From: Conidiobolus incongruus B7586
Taxonomy: Eukaryota > Entomophthoromycota > Entomophthoromycetes > Entomophthorales > Conidiobolaceae
NCBI GenBank assembly: GCA_000697335.1
Contig: JNEM01013752.1
Location: 1 to 34,927, forward strand
DNA length: 34,927 nt
Reading direction: 5' to 3'
Shown here: piece by piece, positions 9,783 through 19,522 of the stretch
Numbering within the stretch: the stretch's first letter is position 1
Layout: each line of letters begins with the position of its first letter
Program-made: the position numbers and the translations under genes
Notes under the pieces: generated by a model
The model's input: only the letters and a program-made list of their open reading frames with translations
Databases searched by the model: none
What the model was told of the DNA's origin: nothing

Positions 9783-10093
9783 ATGAATGTCACAGTTCTC
9801 AGTGGCATTACCACTGAAATCATGATCTACAGGGAGTTGTCACCAATCCATAACCCGCACAACTAGAACTGTGCTGTATACTGGTGGATGAACCACTGAT
9901 AAACAGAAATATATTAAGGTAAATAAGTAAGGTTTATTGTAGATATTGCACACAATAACAAGGTAAGGCTTAGTTATTGTACCAAAGATGGTATTTATAT
10001 GGTAATACCAGTATTGAGATTGAGCCATATACACATGATATGATTCTATTGGCTAGATGGTAGGAGAAACAGGATCAGATCCGTCACAATGAA
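9783..10093. repeat. 5-bp target duplication ATGAA around LTR C
   Basis: Perfect ATGAA copies at 9783-9787 and 10089-10093 directly abut the TG...CA ends of the 301-bp LTR. Confidence 0.88.
9788..10088 (-). mobile_element. Solo LTR C (LTR retrotransposon relic), next to tRNA-Glu
   Basis: A 301-bp unit with TG...CA ends: on the minus strand it starts TGTGACGGAT and ends CTGTGACA. It is flanked by a perfect 5-bp duplication ATGAA (9783-9787 and 10089-10093). A TATA-like box (ATATAAATACC) lies near 9990-10000 and AATAAA at 9933-9938, both on the minus strand, giving U3-R-U5 order. It shares the TGTGAC start and GTGACA end with LTRs A and B but is shorter and otherwise different, so it is a separate family. 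Only the LTR remains; ends and duplication are intact, so it is probably young. The last base lies 11 nt before the tRNA-Glu 5' end. Confidence 0.88.
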
Positions 10094-10098
10094 ATTAA

Positions 10099-10170
10099 TC
10101 CGATATGGTCCAGTGGTTAGGATTTCTCGCTTTCACCGAGACGGCCAGGGTTCGATTCCCTGTATCGGAG
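10099..10170 (+). tRNA. tRNA-Glu(TTC)
   Basis: A 72-nt cloverleaf: acceptor TCCGATA/TATCGGA, discriminator G, anticodon stem TCTCG/CGAGA with loop CTTTCAC (anticodon TTC, reads GAA), T-arm CAGGG TTCGATT CCCTG. B box GGTTCGATTC is present; no intron. LTR C ends exactly 10 nt before it. Confidence 0.97.
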
Positions 10171-10174
10171 TTTT
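10171..10174 (+). terminator. Pol III T-run terminator
   Basis: TTTT directly follows the tRNA-Glu discriminator base; minimal Pol III stop. Confidence 0.55.
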
Positions 10175-10707
10175 GAATATATATATCGATTTATTTTTCA
10201 TCATATTTATAATACCATTAATTTTTTTTAACTATTCCTTTTTTATATTTCTTACTAAAATGAATAAATCATATAAATTTTATTTTCTCCAATCTACATC
10301 TTTTCAACTAGAATTTTTTAATATATTCTCAAAATACTCCTACTTTATTGAGATTATTTAATAATTTTCTACAAAATATTATATATTTAATGAATAATTA
10401 AATAACTATAAAAAATCATTAAAAATATTTAAATATTAAACAATATAAAAATAGTAAATAACTGGTAATAGTATCAAATATTTGTTAAATTCAGTTATTG
10501 TTTAGAAATTCAAAATCAAGTGTTGCAATAAATAATATAATATGATATAGTATTATAATAATTTGAATTTAACAATAATCAAATAATACATATAATTAGA
10601 TTAATATAATTCTGGTTACTGTATAATCTTGATATATACAAAGTTATATCAAAATATGATGTTAATTGGATATAAATGGAAAAAATAACAAAAAGAATAA
10701 AAAATTT
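10175..10707. other. AT-rich spacer between tRNA genes
   Basis: No gene seen. Open frames that run into this region start inside the tRNA genes on either side and are not believable proteins. Confidence 0.65.
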
Positions 10708-10711
10708 AAAA
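10708..10711 (-). terminator. Pol III T-run terminator
   Basis: TTTT on the minus strand just after tRNA-Arg copy 3, with a second longer T-run a few bases on. Confidence 0.5.
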
Positions 10712-10712
10712 T

Positions 10713-10785
10713 CGATTCCACCAGGGATCGAACCTGGAATCTCTTGATCCGTAGTCAAGCGCCTTATCCATTTGGCCATGGAACC
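10713..10785 (-). tRNA. tRNA-Arg(ACG), copy 3
   Basis: Third identical copy of the 73-nt gene, same strand as copy 2. Flanks differ from those of copies 1 and 2, so the identical unit is little more than the gene itself. No LTR at its 5' side. Confidence 0.97.
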
Positions 10786-11219
10786 CTGAATCAAATTCAT
10801 TCGATCCGTTGATAATTTCCTATTTCTTGAAAATTATTTCTGAATTTTCATTTATTTAACTTTGTAATTTAAATTTTTTATGTAATTAATCCATTAAATC
10901 AGTTTCTAGTTTTTATTATATAATTACTCATATTTTTAATTTTTATACTTTAAATCCTTTTAATCATTTATAATTTAATAAATATATTATATTTATTTTT
11001 AAAAATTTTTTATATTTTTAATTTTAATAATTTATAAAAAAAACAAATATAATTTTTTATTAATATAAAATAAATCTAAAAGGAATTATGTAATTATCAA
11101 TTTAAATGATCCTTAATGAGTTAAAATTATTTATGATAATAACTGTATGTTAGAATGCAAAGTAAATTATTTAATCCAATATTAATATATTGAGATCTCA
11201 ATTGTCAACAATTGGACAA
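10786..11219. other. AT-rich intergenic DNA
   Basis: Between tRNA-Arg copy 3 and the stop codon of the Mo25 gene; no further feature seen. Confidence 0.65.
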
Positions 11220-12649
11220 TTACAGACTTTGAATTTGTAATATAATATAACTCTTCTCATCCATAAATTTTTCATCATCTAGTTCATTAATTAATATTGA
11301 ATAATATATCATTAGAAGATCAAGTTTACCTGTTTTGTTTTCTTGAAAATTCTTCAAAAATTCAATTAGTTTAACTTGATTTAATTTTAATATTTTTATA
11401 ATTTGATCATTCTTTTTAGGATTCGCTACGAAAATCTATATTATATAGTAATTAATTTAAAGTATTGTCTGGATGAAGTTGGGAGTACTTTAAATATATG
11501 AAAAGCTTCCCATTGAATGTTTTTTGACGGGTCTTTTAGATAGTTCATCATAAGTTTGAGATAGTTTACATCGTTGATGAGTGCTGTCATGATCTTAAAA
11601 TTTACTCGATCTAGTAGGAATTCTCCAAGGAGCTAATGCATTAATTGGTAATTAATTCATCATTATTGACAACTGATTATTACCTTTAGGGATTGTCTTT
11701 TAATTACATAGTTTGAATTTAGTATTAATTGGTAATAATGATGGAAGAACTATAGTCAACTTGAGTTAATATATGAATGAAATGATCTAGTTAATATAGT
11801 GGAATAATTTACCAATTGAAAGTTATTCCAAATAAATTTTGACATTAATTTATTATGCTTCTTTATACAATCCTAAAAATTTTTTTAGTAAATTTACTAT
11901 TAGTAATATATGAATTATATACCTTGAATAATTGAAAACAATGGCAACTGATATCCAAACTATTATATTGAATAAATTTGAAAAAGTTTAAAAATTCGAT
12001 CTCATTTTCCCTTTCGGATTTCAATATGTGCTCAAAACAAGTTGGATGCCGAAATATCAGCTTGATTATTTCGATATTGTGTTGTGGATCTTCGGACTCA
12101 TAACTATTATCAATATTGAGTTCGTTGTATTCGAATTGATATAATTATCTTACCTGTGAAATAAGTGAATAATCAAATTGGGTCTTGCGTTAAAGTATTC
12201 GATGAATTGAACATCCTTGCTCTTTGAATTTAAATTCAAGCAGTATTGAATAATTTTAAAACTTAATCGTTTGCACTATTTAACTAGGATTTTAACCATT
12301 ATTGCATATATTGTAATTATATAATTTAATTACATTTGGGTTTAGCTTAGCATGAATCAATATCAAATCATGTAGAAATTCTTCATCTAGTAACTTTTTT
12401 TCCAACTCCAAATGCTGTATAGGAGGTAAATTATAATAGGATTCTTCGTACAATTGTTCTTTAATTTGCGTCAATAATCGCTCTAAATCCAAGAAATCCT
12501 AATTTTGATTACAATGAATAGCTTCGAAAGTTTCAAACATTGCTAAAATTTACCAAATTGTTATCATATTTGAGGAAATCTAGTTGCTCTTGAGCTAAAG
12601 TAACCGCTTGAAGATGGCCAACTGGTCTTGATTTAAAAATTGACAGCAT
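11220..12649 (-). CDS. mo25: Mo25/Hym1 family scaffold protein, nine exons
   Basis: A spliced minus-strand gene. Exons: 12649-12554, 12498-12334, 12275-12154, 12103-11923, 11872-11813, 11749-11684, 11632-11489, 11435-11330, 11278-11220; the sum is 999 nt, 332 residues plus stop. All eight introns start GT and end TAG and are 50-63 nt. The product follows Mo25 end to end: start MLSIFKSRP (compare F-x-K-S-x-x-P in Mo25), [27 protein letters not shown] (Mo25 FDIASDAFATF), [62 protein letters not shown] and the tail [10 protein letters not shown]. Mo25 is a helical-repeat adaptor that activates Ste20/GCK kinases in MOR/RAM polarity and cell-separation signalling (Hym1, Pmo25). Length equals the family's. 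The Mo25 motifs and phase-perfect joins make the model strong; the start ATG is inferred from alignment. Exons are AT-rich, so only one exon stands out as an open frame. Confidence 0.93.
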
Positions 12650-14747
12650 TTCTGGCCACTAATAAAAGAAAAACTTTTTAATAATTTTGAAGTGATATCA
12701 GTTGAATTTATATTATTATTAAATCTAAAACTTTGACAATGTTTGAATTAATTAAAACTCAACTCATTTGGGTTAAATAACCAATTGCAAATTATCCTCA
12801 AATTTGATTGGTCCATAGAGAAATTGGTGTATTTTTCTTTTTGAGTTTATTTAAATTAGTTTAAAAAAATTTTTTATCAAAGTATTTTTAACCCCCTAAT
12901 ATCATAATTTCTTATTGATTTTATTATTGATATATATATATTTTCCTGGGTATTTTAGATTTTGAGCATATTTAAGTTTCATTATATATCTGTATTTGAA
13001 TTTGATTAAATTAATTGATTATATAATTTAATATTAATGAATCATAATGATCTCATAATTTGATATTGATTAAATCTGTCAATTTTCAATTTAATTTGAA
13101 TTTTATATTGAATATCATATTCAAAGAATAATCAATCAAATCAATTTAGAACTAATACAATTTAGACTCAAGTTATCTGGATTACCTCAAATCCTTCATT
13201 TAATATCAAATTAATCAATTTACTAATTATTATAAACTTTCTAATATCTTTGAGCTAAAAATCAACACAAATGTTTAATAGCAACTGCTAATTACTTGAA
13301 TATTTTCAAACTTATAGTACATTTGTTGGTGGATTGCTTTAATTGAGTTATTTGATATTCAATTTTATATATTCTTACTATTGCCAAATATATTAGCTTG
13401 TTTTATTATAGTATGCACTAATGACAGATGCTAAAGGTAATTCAATCTAGATAGCATGAGTGTTTCAATTAAGAACTGATTTAGTATAATACTAATAGTT
13501 TGATATAAGTTGTAATTTAAAATGATGATTCATAATAATATTTGATAAAATTATTAAGTTTATAATAAAATTTTAGTGATATTATAAATCCTTCATATCT
13601 ATCATTTCTATTATTATAAATTAATTAACTTTATCATATTAATCAAATTCTTGATCTAATAACTAAATTAACTCATATATAATTCAATATTTATTTTAAT
13701 ATTATTTTATTTTTCATTTTAACAAAGCTATCACAGATTATATTTAATATATTTCATCCAGTTCAATGTTGTAAAATTGTTTATTTCCATTGACTATCTA
13801 AATATTTCCATATATTAACAAAAATCGAGGTCCAAGATCATGGATAGGACAGGTCGTACCTATTACTGTAGTTAGTTAATCTCCTATTAAATTTCTTCAT
13901 ATATGATAAAATACCTCCATTGGATAATTATGTTGAACTATAATGTTAAAATTATAATTATAAATATATGTATTATGTAATTGATAATATTTACTCATTC
14001 TAATTTTGATGTAATCTATTGTTTTAAATGAATATATTATTATGAGAGCAAGTCTGGCTCGGAATATGAATAATGAATATAAAGTACTTGATTTGATTTT
14101 GATGATTAACTATTTGAAAAGAGACATTGTATTTTGAATATTTGATTTAATTTAAAATTACTAAAATTGACATATAAATTTTACAGTATATTTAAACAAA
14201 AAAGATCTATATAGTATTCTTTTTATTTACTGTAAATTTATTTTTATCCCTCAAAACTTACTCATACCTTTTGAATAAATAATTTGCACTTAACATTTTA
14301 TATTAGTTTTGAATACTTCAAATAGTCTAATATATATTTATTTTATCATAATACTTTGATTGAAAATTATTATAGATTAGATATTAAGTAGTGATTACTT
14401 GTTTAAATTAAAAATTTTAAAATAAAAAAACTATATCATAATAAAATTAAAATTTAATATATTTATCTATATAAAATTATAATCTTTAATTTTTAAAATA
14501 TTTATTATTTTAAATTAAAAATATGAATCAAAATTAATATCAAAATATTCTTAAATTTAGAATTTGATAAAAAAAATATTATATTTAAATAATTTTTGTT
14601 TGTTGAATAAATTACTTATTAAATCAATGAAACTTTGCTAATGTCTTATGATAAAAGTCTTTATCTTCCTCAATTACAATATTTATAATTAGTAATCTTA
14701 TCAAATAAAGATAGTTTGTTAATATTATTCTTTAATATGATTGCCAA

Positions 14748-14751
<4 letters not shown>
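12650..14751. other. Intergenic DNA, AT-rich
   Basis: No supported gene. The first stretch should hold the Mo25 promoter/leader. A 50-bp patch at 13828-13880 (around GGATAGGACAGGTCGTACC) is markedly less AT-rich, but I recognise neither a protein nor an RNA gene in it. Since the Mo25 gene shows how small exons can hide here, an unseen intron-rich gene cannot be excluded. Confidence 0.5.

Positions 14752-14781
<30 letters not shown>
14752..14781. repeat. (AT)n microsatellite
   Basis: About 15 uninterrupted AT units, the longest of several such tracts in the window. Confidence 0.9.
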
Positions 14782-14784
<3 letters not shown>

Positions 14785-15119
14785 TTATAAAGTTAAGACA
14801 ATCAATTATCAAAGACCATAGTCTTCCATTTAAACAATAAGTCGATTATATTAATTATACAAAGAAATATTTTAATACAATTAAAAATTATATTGGTTTA
14901 TTAAGAAAGGGACATAATTTTTGGATAATATAATAAATAATTAAAGAGCTAAAAGGATGATATAAATTGAACTAAACCCTAAACGTTTTAATAAAAACCC
15001 TAGGCTATTAAATTAATTTATAATATTGAATAAACCTTAGACCCCTATTTATAGCATGTTATCATAAAATACACCAAAATTTGAATATTACCCATTCATT
15101 TACATCCAAAACTTTCAAA

Positions 15120-15607
15120 ATTGCAATATATTCAAAAAAACTACTGGTTGTTCATATGGATTATAATAATTTAATCTTATATTTACCAAAGGTCAAAAAT
15201 TAAATAATAAAGTATATACTGTAAAATAACTATTTTTAAATAAAACTAGTAAAGTAAGTTATTTTAAATAACGATAAAAGCTGTCATATCTCGAGAGTAG
15301 TTAAAGAGCGCTAAAAAAAGGATTAGTGAATATTCCCTCACTTAGCATACTCCCCTGATCTTTTTCCTTTTGATTATAATTGCTTCAGGATTTAAATAAC
15401 TAGCTCAAAGATTACAAATTTCAAATTTCTCAAATTGATTCAAAATTAAGTGATCTGATTTCAGTCTTCAATAACAAAGAATTTGTTGGATTAGTCATTT
15501 GCCAAAAAGTAATAGCTAAGATATTTTGTAATAAGAGAGATTACTAGTTTTATTATATATATATATATCCATTATAATTCAAATTGGATTCACGATAAAA
15601 ATTCAAG
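15120..15607 (+). mobile_element. mariner fragment, 3' half, second lineage
   Basis: A truncated, broken mariner relic. In one frame KLLVVHMDYNNLILYLPKGQ then KLNNKVYT match the mariner GQTINxxxY region; after a frameshift, HISRVVKER and PHLAYSPDLFPFDYNCF (about 15345-15397) give the canonical YSPDLxPxDY motif with the third catalytic Asp. In-frame TAA, TAG and TGA stops occur, TGA where the family has Trp before the FPH segment. The motif differs from that of the two full-length copies (YSFDYNLCDY), so this is a separate lineage. A possible right end is ATTCAAGG near 15600-15607, like the end of the full-length copy, but without a clear TA duplication. The first catalytic Asp region is absent. 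Confidence 0.8.
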
Positions 15608-16800
15608 GAATTATCACTAAGTGATACCAAACATAATATTTAATATAGATGCATTATTATGTTTATTTTAGTTAACTGTTTAAATTTTATTGACAGTTTA
15701 TTAATTGCATTATTGTTAATTGATATTTCAAAATTCTAGTAATCTATAATATAAATATATATATCTTATTAGGTTACAAATATAATTTTTTTCAAGTTAT
15801 GATCTTTTAATATTAATTTTTTTAATTAATATCTCATTCTTTGTAATTAATTTACGATTATTTCTAACTAATTTTAACCTAGATTTTAACACATTTTATA
15901 TTTGGTTTGAAGTATAGTATTTCAGCTGATAAAAACCCATGTCAATAAATAAATCAAATTTTGAACACTTACTCCTATAGTTAAACGTACTAAATTTGCT
16001 ATAAAAATGGTCTATAAACTATTTTGTTGATATTTAAATATATATGTGTATATATATCTAGATTTCAATAATTTTAATAACCAATTATTTATATTTTAAA
16101 CAGTTTTTGATTTTTATGTCAATAAATATTATTTTGCTGATTTCATAATTTGAAATCTGACTCCAAAATTAAAATTTAAGGGTAACTAAAAATAAATGTG
16201 ATAAAAATAAAAATTGTGATAATAAAAATTATATTCTGAGTTTTTACAAGTTTTTGACGAAAAATTGTAACTTATTATCACATAATATAATACCAATTAA
16301 AAGTGTTTTTGATTACTTGGTTAAATTATTCCCAATCTTAATAATTATGCTTAAACCTTGGTAAAAATCATTCATTCTGTATTAAATTAATTAAAGTTCA
16401 AGTCTTAACCAATAATAAAATATAATTTAACAAAAATTGATATTATTAATAAAAATCCTAAAATTTATTTATCACATTAAAAACTCGTGAAATACAAGTA
16501 ATTTAGCCAAGAAAATTAAAAATAGAAAAAAAATAATAATTTAATATATTAACTTTTAAATAATGCAATTATACCTGATTAAAATTAAATTATTGGCGAA
16601 TTACTTTAATTTGAATTATGTGATAAATTATTTAATAAAATTTAATATGTAAAAAAATAAATGTTAATAATAATTAAATAAAATTTATATTAAAATTATA
16701 TTGTAATTAAAATTAATTAATAAAAAAACCATATTATGTAAATTATAATTAATAAAAAAACAATGTTTAATAATTAAAAAACAATATTTTTACAATGAAT
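15608..16800. other. AT-rich intergenic DNA
   Basis: No gene or element recognised; low-complexity A/T sequence up to the stop codon of the Cys-rich protein gene. Confidence 0.65.
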
Positions 16801-17295
16801 TTAAAGAGATGTCCAAGACATTAAGAGGATAGCCAAAGTGGTCGCCGTGAACATAGGTGCCAAATTAGAAGAGTCGTTGAGATTGGGTACTGAAGAAGCT
16901 GTGGACTTGGTTGAGGTGGATGCTGGTACGGTGGCAGTCTTGCCGTCGTTGACATCCTTGGCAATACACTTGTAAGTATTGTCACAGTCAGTAGAGCAGC
17001 TGGAGTCGCCGCCACATTTGGCCTTACAGTCCGATTTCTTGTCGTTGCAAGCTTGAAACGCCGCTGGGAAGGTGTTCATATCTTGTGGCGGTGTGAAGTT
17101 GTTCCCACAAGTACATTGAAAGTTATAAGTTTGGGGATCACATTTATTCACGCTGACTGTAGAATTATTATTAGCACATACTGTCGAACAAAATCTGATA
17201 TTAGCTTCGCAAGTTGAGTTGCGGACGTCGTCATCCGAGGTTTGACAGCTGTAGAGTGATGCAATAGTAATGGGGATCAAGTAATTCAATTTCAT
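16801..17295 (-). CDS. Cys-rich secreted surface protein, GPI-type tail
   Basis: A single-exon 164-residue protein from the ATG at 17295. The N-terminus MKLNYLIPITIASLYSC is a signal peptide. The mature part has a Cys-rich domain at about residues 28-112 with the pattern C-x7-C-x3-C, then NKCDPQTYNFQCTC, then CNDKKSDCKAKCGGDSSC and CDNTYKC. This resembles the Cys pattern of the fungal secreted domain DUF7707 (C...CPxxC, NxCD..T..Y.CTC, C..QC...C..D..C...C). A Ser/Thr-rich linker (about 118-142) precedes a hydrophobic end FTATTLAILLMSW, as in GPI-anchored wall proteins. Function of the domain is unknown; an outer-surface role is inferred. Sequons such as NNST are present. The next gene upstream is also on the minus strand, 545 bp away, so the two are separate units. 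Confidence 0.85.
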   Translation of the reverse strand: MKLNYLIPITIASLYSCQTSDDDVRNSTCEANIRFCSTVCANNNSTVSVNKCDPQTYNFQCTCGNNFTPPQDMNTFPAAFQACNDKKSDCKAKCGGDSSCSTDCDNTYKCIAKDVNDGKTATVPASTSTKSTASSVPNLNDSSNLAPMFTATTLAILLMSWTSL

Positions 17296-17840
17296 ATTTA
17301 ATGATAATTAATTATACCAGGAATTTGGAATAATGATAAATAGGGAATTGAATGCTGACAAGAAGCGTATTTATATTAAATTGAATCCCCTTTTCGAAAC
17401 CAATTGGCGTTCATTTAAGTTACATTAATTTCAATTGGTAATTCCCCTAATTCTTAGTCTATTTTTATTAATGCAATAAATATTGAAAAATTAACAAGAT
17501 TGTCAAGTTAGTTATGACAAGTGATCAATGGAAAAGATATGGTCATACATAATTTATTATGATAATAAGCAAAACTTCAAGACTACAATGTTTGATTAAT
17601 GATGTGAAATTTAAAGGGATAACTCGTGTGGGGATTTGAGGCTCCTTGGAATGAATGGCTGTAAATTGCTATGCATTTGGAAATTGACTAAAATCATGCG
17701 AGTTAAATGGGATCAAGTGAAACGGATTAATTATTCGGTTCATGTTACACGATTAGGAGTGACATATCGTTTGAAATCAGCCTTTCCTTTAATATTATAT
17801 AATTTTTTGCAAGTTGTTACACCAATAACATAGCTGATTT
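17296..17840. other. Intergenic region between two minus-strand genes
   Basis: Holds the leader of the Cys-rich protein gene (next to 17296) and the 3' flank of the membrane protein gene. The stretch 17620-17830 is less AT-rich, but its plus-strand open frame starts with TTG, not ATG, and matches nothing I know; not called. Confidence 0.55.
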
Positions 17841-19522
17841 TCACTGCATTGGAATAGCACTATCAAGTTCTTCAGTTTTATGTTGAATATCTATGTTGCG
17901 CACCTTGATTTTGGAGTTGTCAAAATCAATATTGAATCCCATTGATCCGGATTCTCCTCCGTGTGTAGAATTTATTGATAATAATGGTTCGCTGTATCGC
18001 TGAGATGCCATGCTGTCACTCTCCTTTTCGGTATAAACATTAGTTGAATTGCGTCTCCTGAGCGCACCTAGGAACCATCCTCTACTTGATTGATTTGATT
18101 CATTCTGTGTGGAGACTGAATTGGCTCTGGACAATCGATTCAATCTTAAAGGATATCGATTTGTTCTATCCGTATTAGGAACATCTGAAGATTGTGAATA
18201 CTGTAAAATTGTAGGCTGAGGAATTTTTGATTTAAAAAATATAGTTTTCTTAATCAGTGGAGTCTGAACTTTGGTCGATTGAGAGCATCCTTGAGCTTGA
18301 TAGTCCTTGAGACTGTCCACCTCAGCATAATCTTTGCGAGCGGTAAATTTGTGTTGATCTGAATTGGAATCAGTTGGTAAATTTGGATTCAATGATAACG
18401 GCTCTGAAGGTTTGGATGGACCACTTCGGAACCAGCCTCCAGCCCATTGCTTAGCGGTGCCCACACGCGATTTGACACAGTTTTTGGCAATCATCATTTT
18501 GAGGCGAGCAACATTCTTCATAGCCCACAGCATACCGCAATTCACTAGGAATAGAATGAGGATAAATAGATCGAAGGAGCAATACCTAATCAATAGACAG
18601 GATAAAGTGAGACCTATGACTGCTTGTCGTCTGTTTTTCACGGTTTCAATTTCTCTTAATGTATGATAAGATAGCTTTGTGTCAGGAGGAGGATATGTGA
18701 GTAACGAAAAGAATTGTAAAGGGAACAACAATATGTTATTTTCATAACGTTGACAAGTTGTGTGGGCATTGCTATTTAGCATATTGATAATACAAGTTGC
18801 GCTTCCAATCGCTAGCTGGATATAGGGTTGCAGCCAATCAAGGATGTGCAACAACGTTGCGGTACTACATTCTTGGTGAGTTTGTCCCAGTCTTGGATGC
18901 GTTTCACTTGTTTGACTTGAGCTTGAATCACTCCTTGCAGAGTTGGAACTAACAGAATTCATCATATTAACGGATGAAGGTCGACTATTCCAATTGAATT
19001 CACCACCTCCGAAAGAACTCATCAAATCAGACATATGAGACGATGATGACGAGGCAGTACTGGGAGGATCCAAACCAGGTAACCTGTCATTAATCGTATC
19101 GAAATCTGATAGCGTATGATCAGCATTATGGATATTTCCGTCGTCATCTTCCGAGATAGAATGTGTTGAAGATTGATCAGGGAATGATGAATATTCACTA
19201 CGAATCAATTTGACAAGCTGACTTACTTTAGCATTCTGCAATCCGGTTATAAGTCTATCAACAAAGAAACTAAATTCCGACTCAATTTGCTCCAGATTAT
19301 CACTTTCTGCCACTAGACAATCGTTTAACAAATATAATTATGAATAAATTAAAAATTACCTTTGTAAGCTGGATAAGTGCCCAAAACAACTCTGTAAAAG
19401 AATTTATTTTGGATACTGTTGATAATATGAGATTGTAGAGTGAATTGATCCTGTTTGTATATTATCTTCCATTTGCTATCGTTTATCTCTGTCGAAGGTA
19501 TTAAAGTTGGGTATATGAACAT
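17841..19522 (-). CDS. Ser-rich membrane protein of unknown function, two exons
   Basis: Exon 1 is 19522-19360, exon 2 is 19312-17841, with a 47-nt intron (GTAATT...CTAG) at 19313-19359; joining turns AAA G + TG into Lys-Val and keeps the frame, giving 544 residues. The start chosen is the ATG at 19522 (MFIYPTLIPS, preceded by AAAA); a longer open frame begins only with TTG. Residues 1-90 form a conserved-looking domain (WKIIYKQDQ, FFYRVVLGTYPAYK, FSFFVDRLITGL). Then comes an acidic/Ser-rich stretch (100-195), a hydrophobic helix near 208-235 and two adjacent membrane segments near 285-320 (IGLTLSCLLIRY, FILILFLVNCGMLWAM), followed by a basic patch and a long disordered tail. The paired segments suggest a membrane hairpin, with tails in the cytosol. 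I do not recognise the family. The polar tail with RRRNS-type sites suggests kinase regulation (inference). Confidence 0.8.

Noticed and set aside
10089-10361. 90-codon plus-strand open frame
   Set aside because: Its first 25 codons are the tRNA-Glu gene; the rest is Phe/Ile/Tyr low-complexity translation.
10579-10800. 73-codon minus-strand open frame
   Set aside because: It covers tRNA-Arg copy 3 and AT-rich flank; not a protein gene.
14975-15045. Interstitial telomere-like repeats (AAACCCTA, AACCCTAGG)
   Set aside because: Only two or three scattered CCCTA-like words with no tandem array; likely chance.
17636-17833. 65-codon plus-strand frame
   Set aside because: Starts with TTG rather than ATG and matches nothing I recognise; lies between two minus-strand genes.
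18364-18666. 100-codon plus-strand open frame
   Set aside because: Antisense to the membrane protein exon 2 and without recognisable features.
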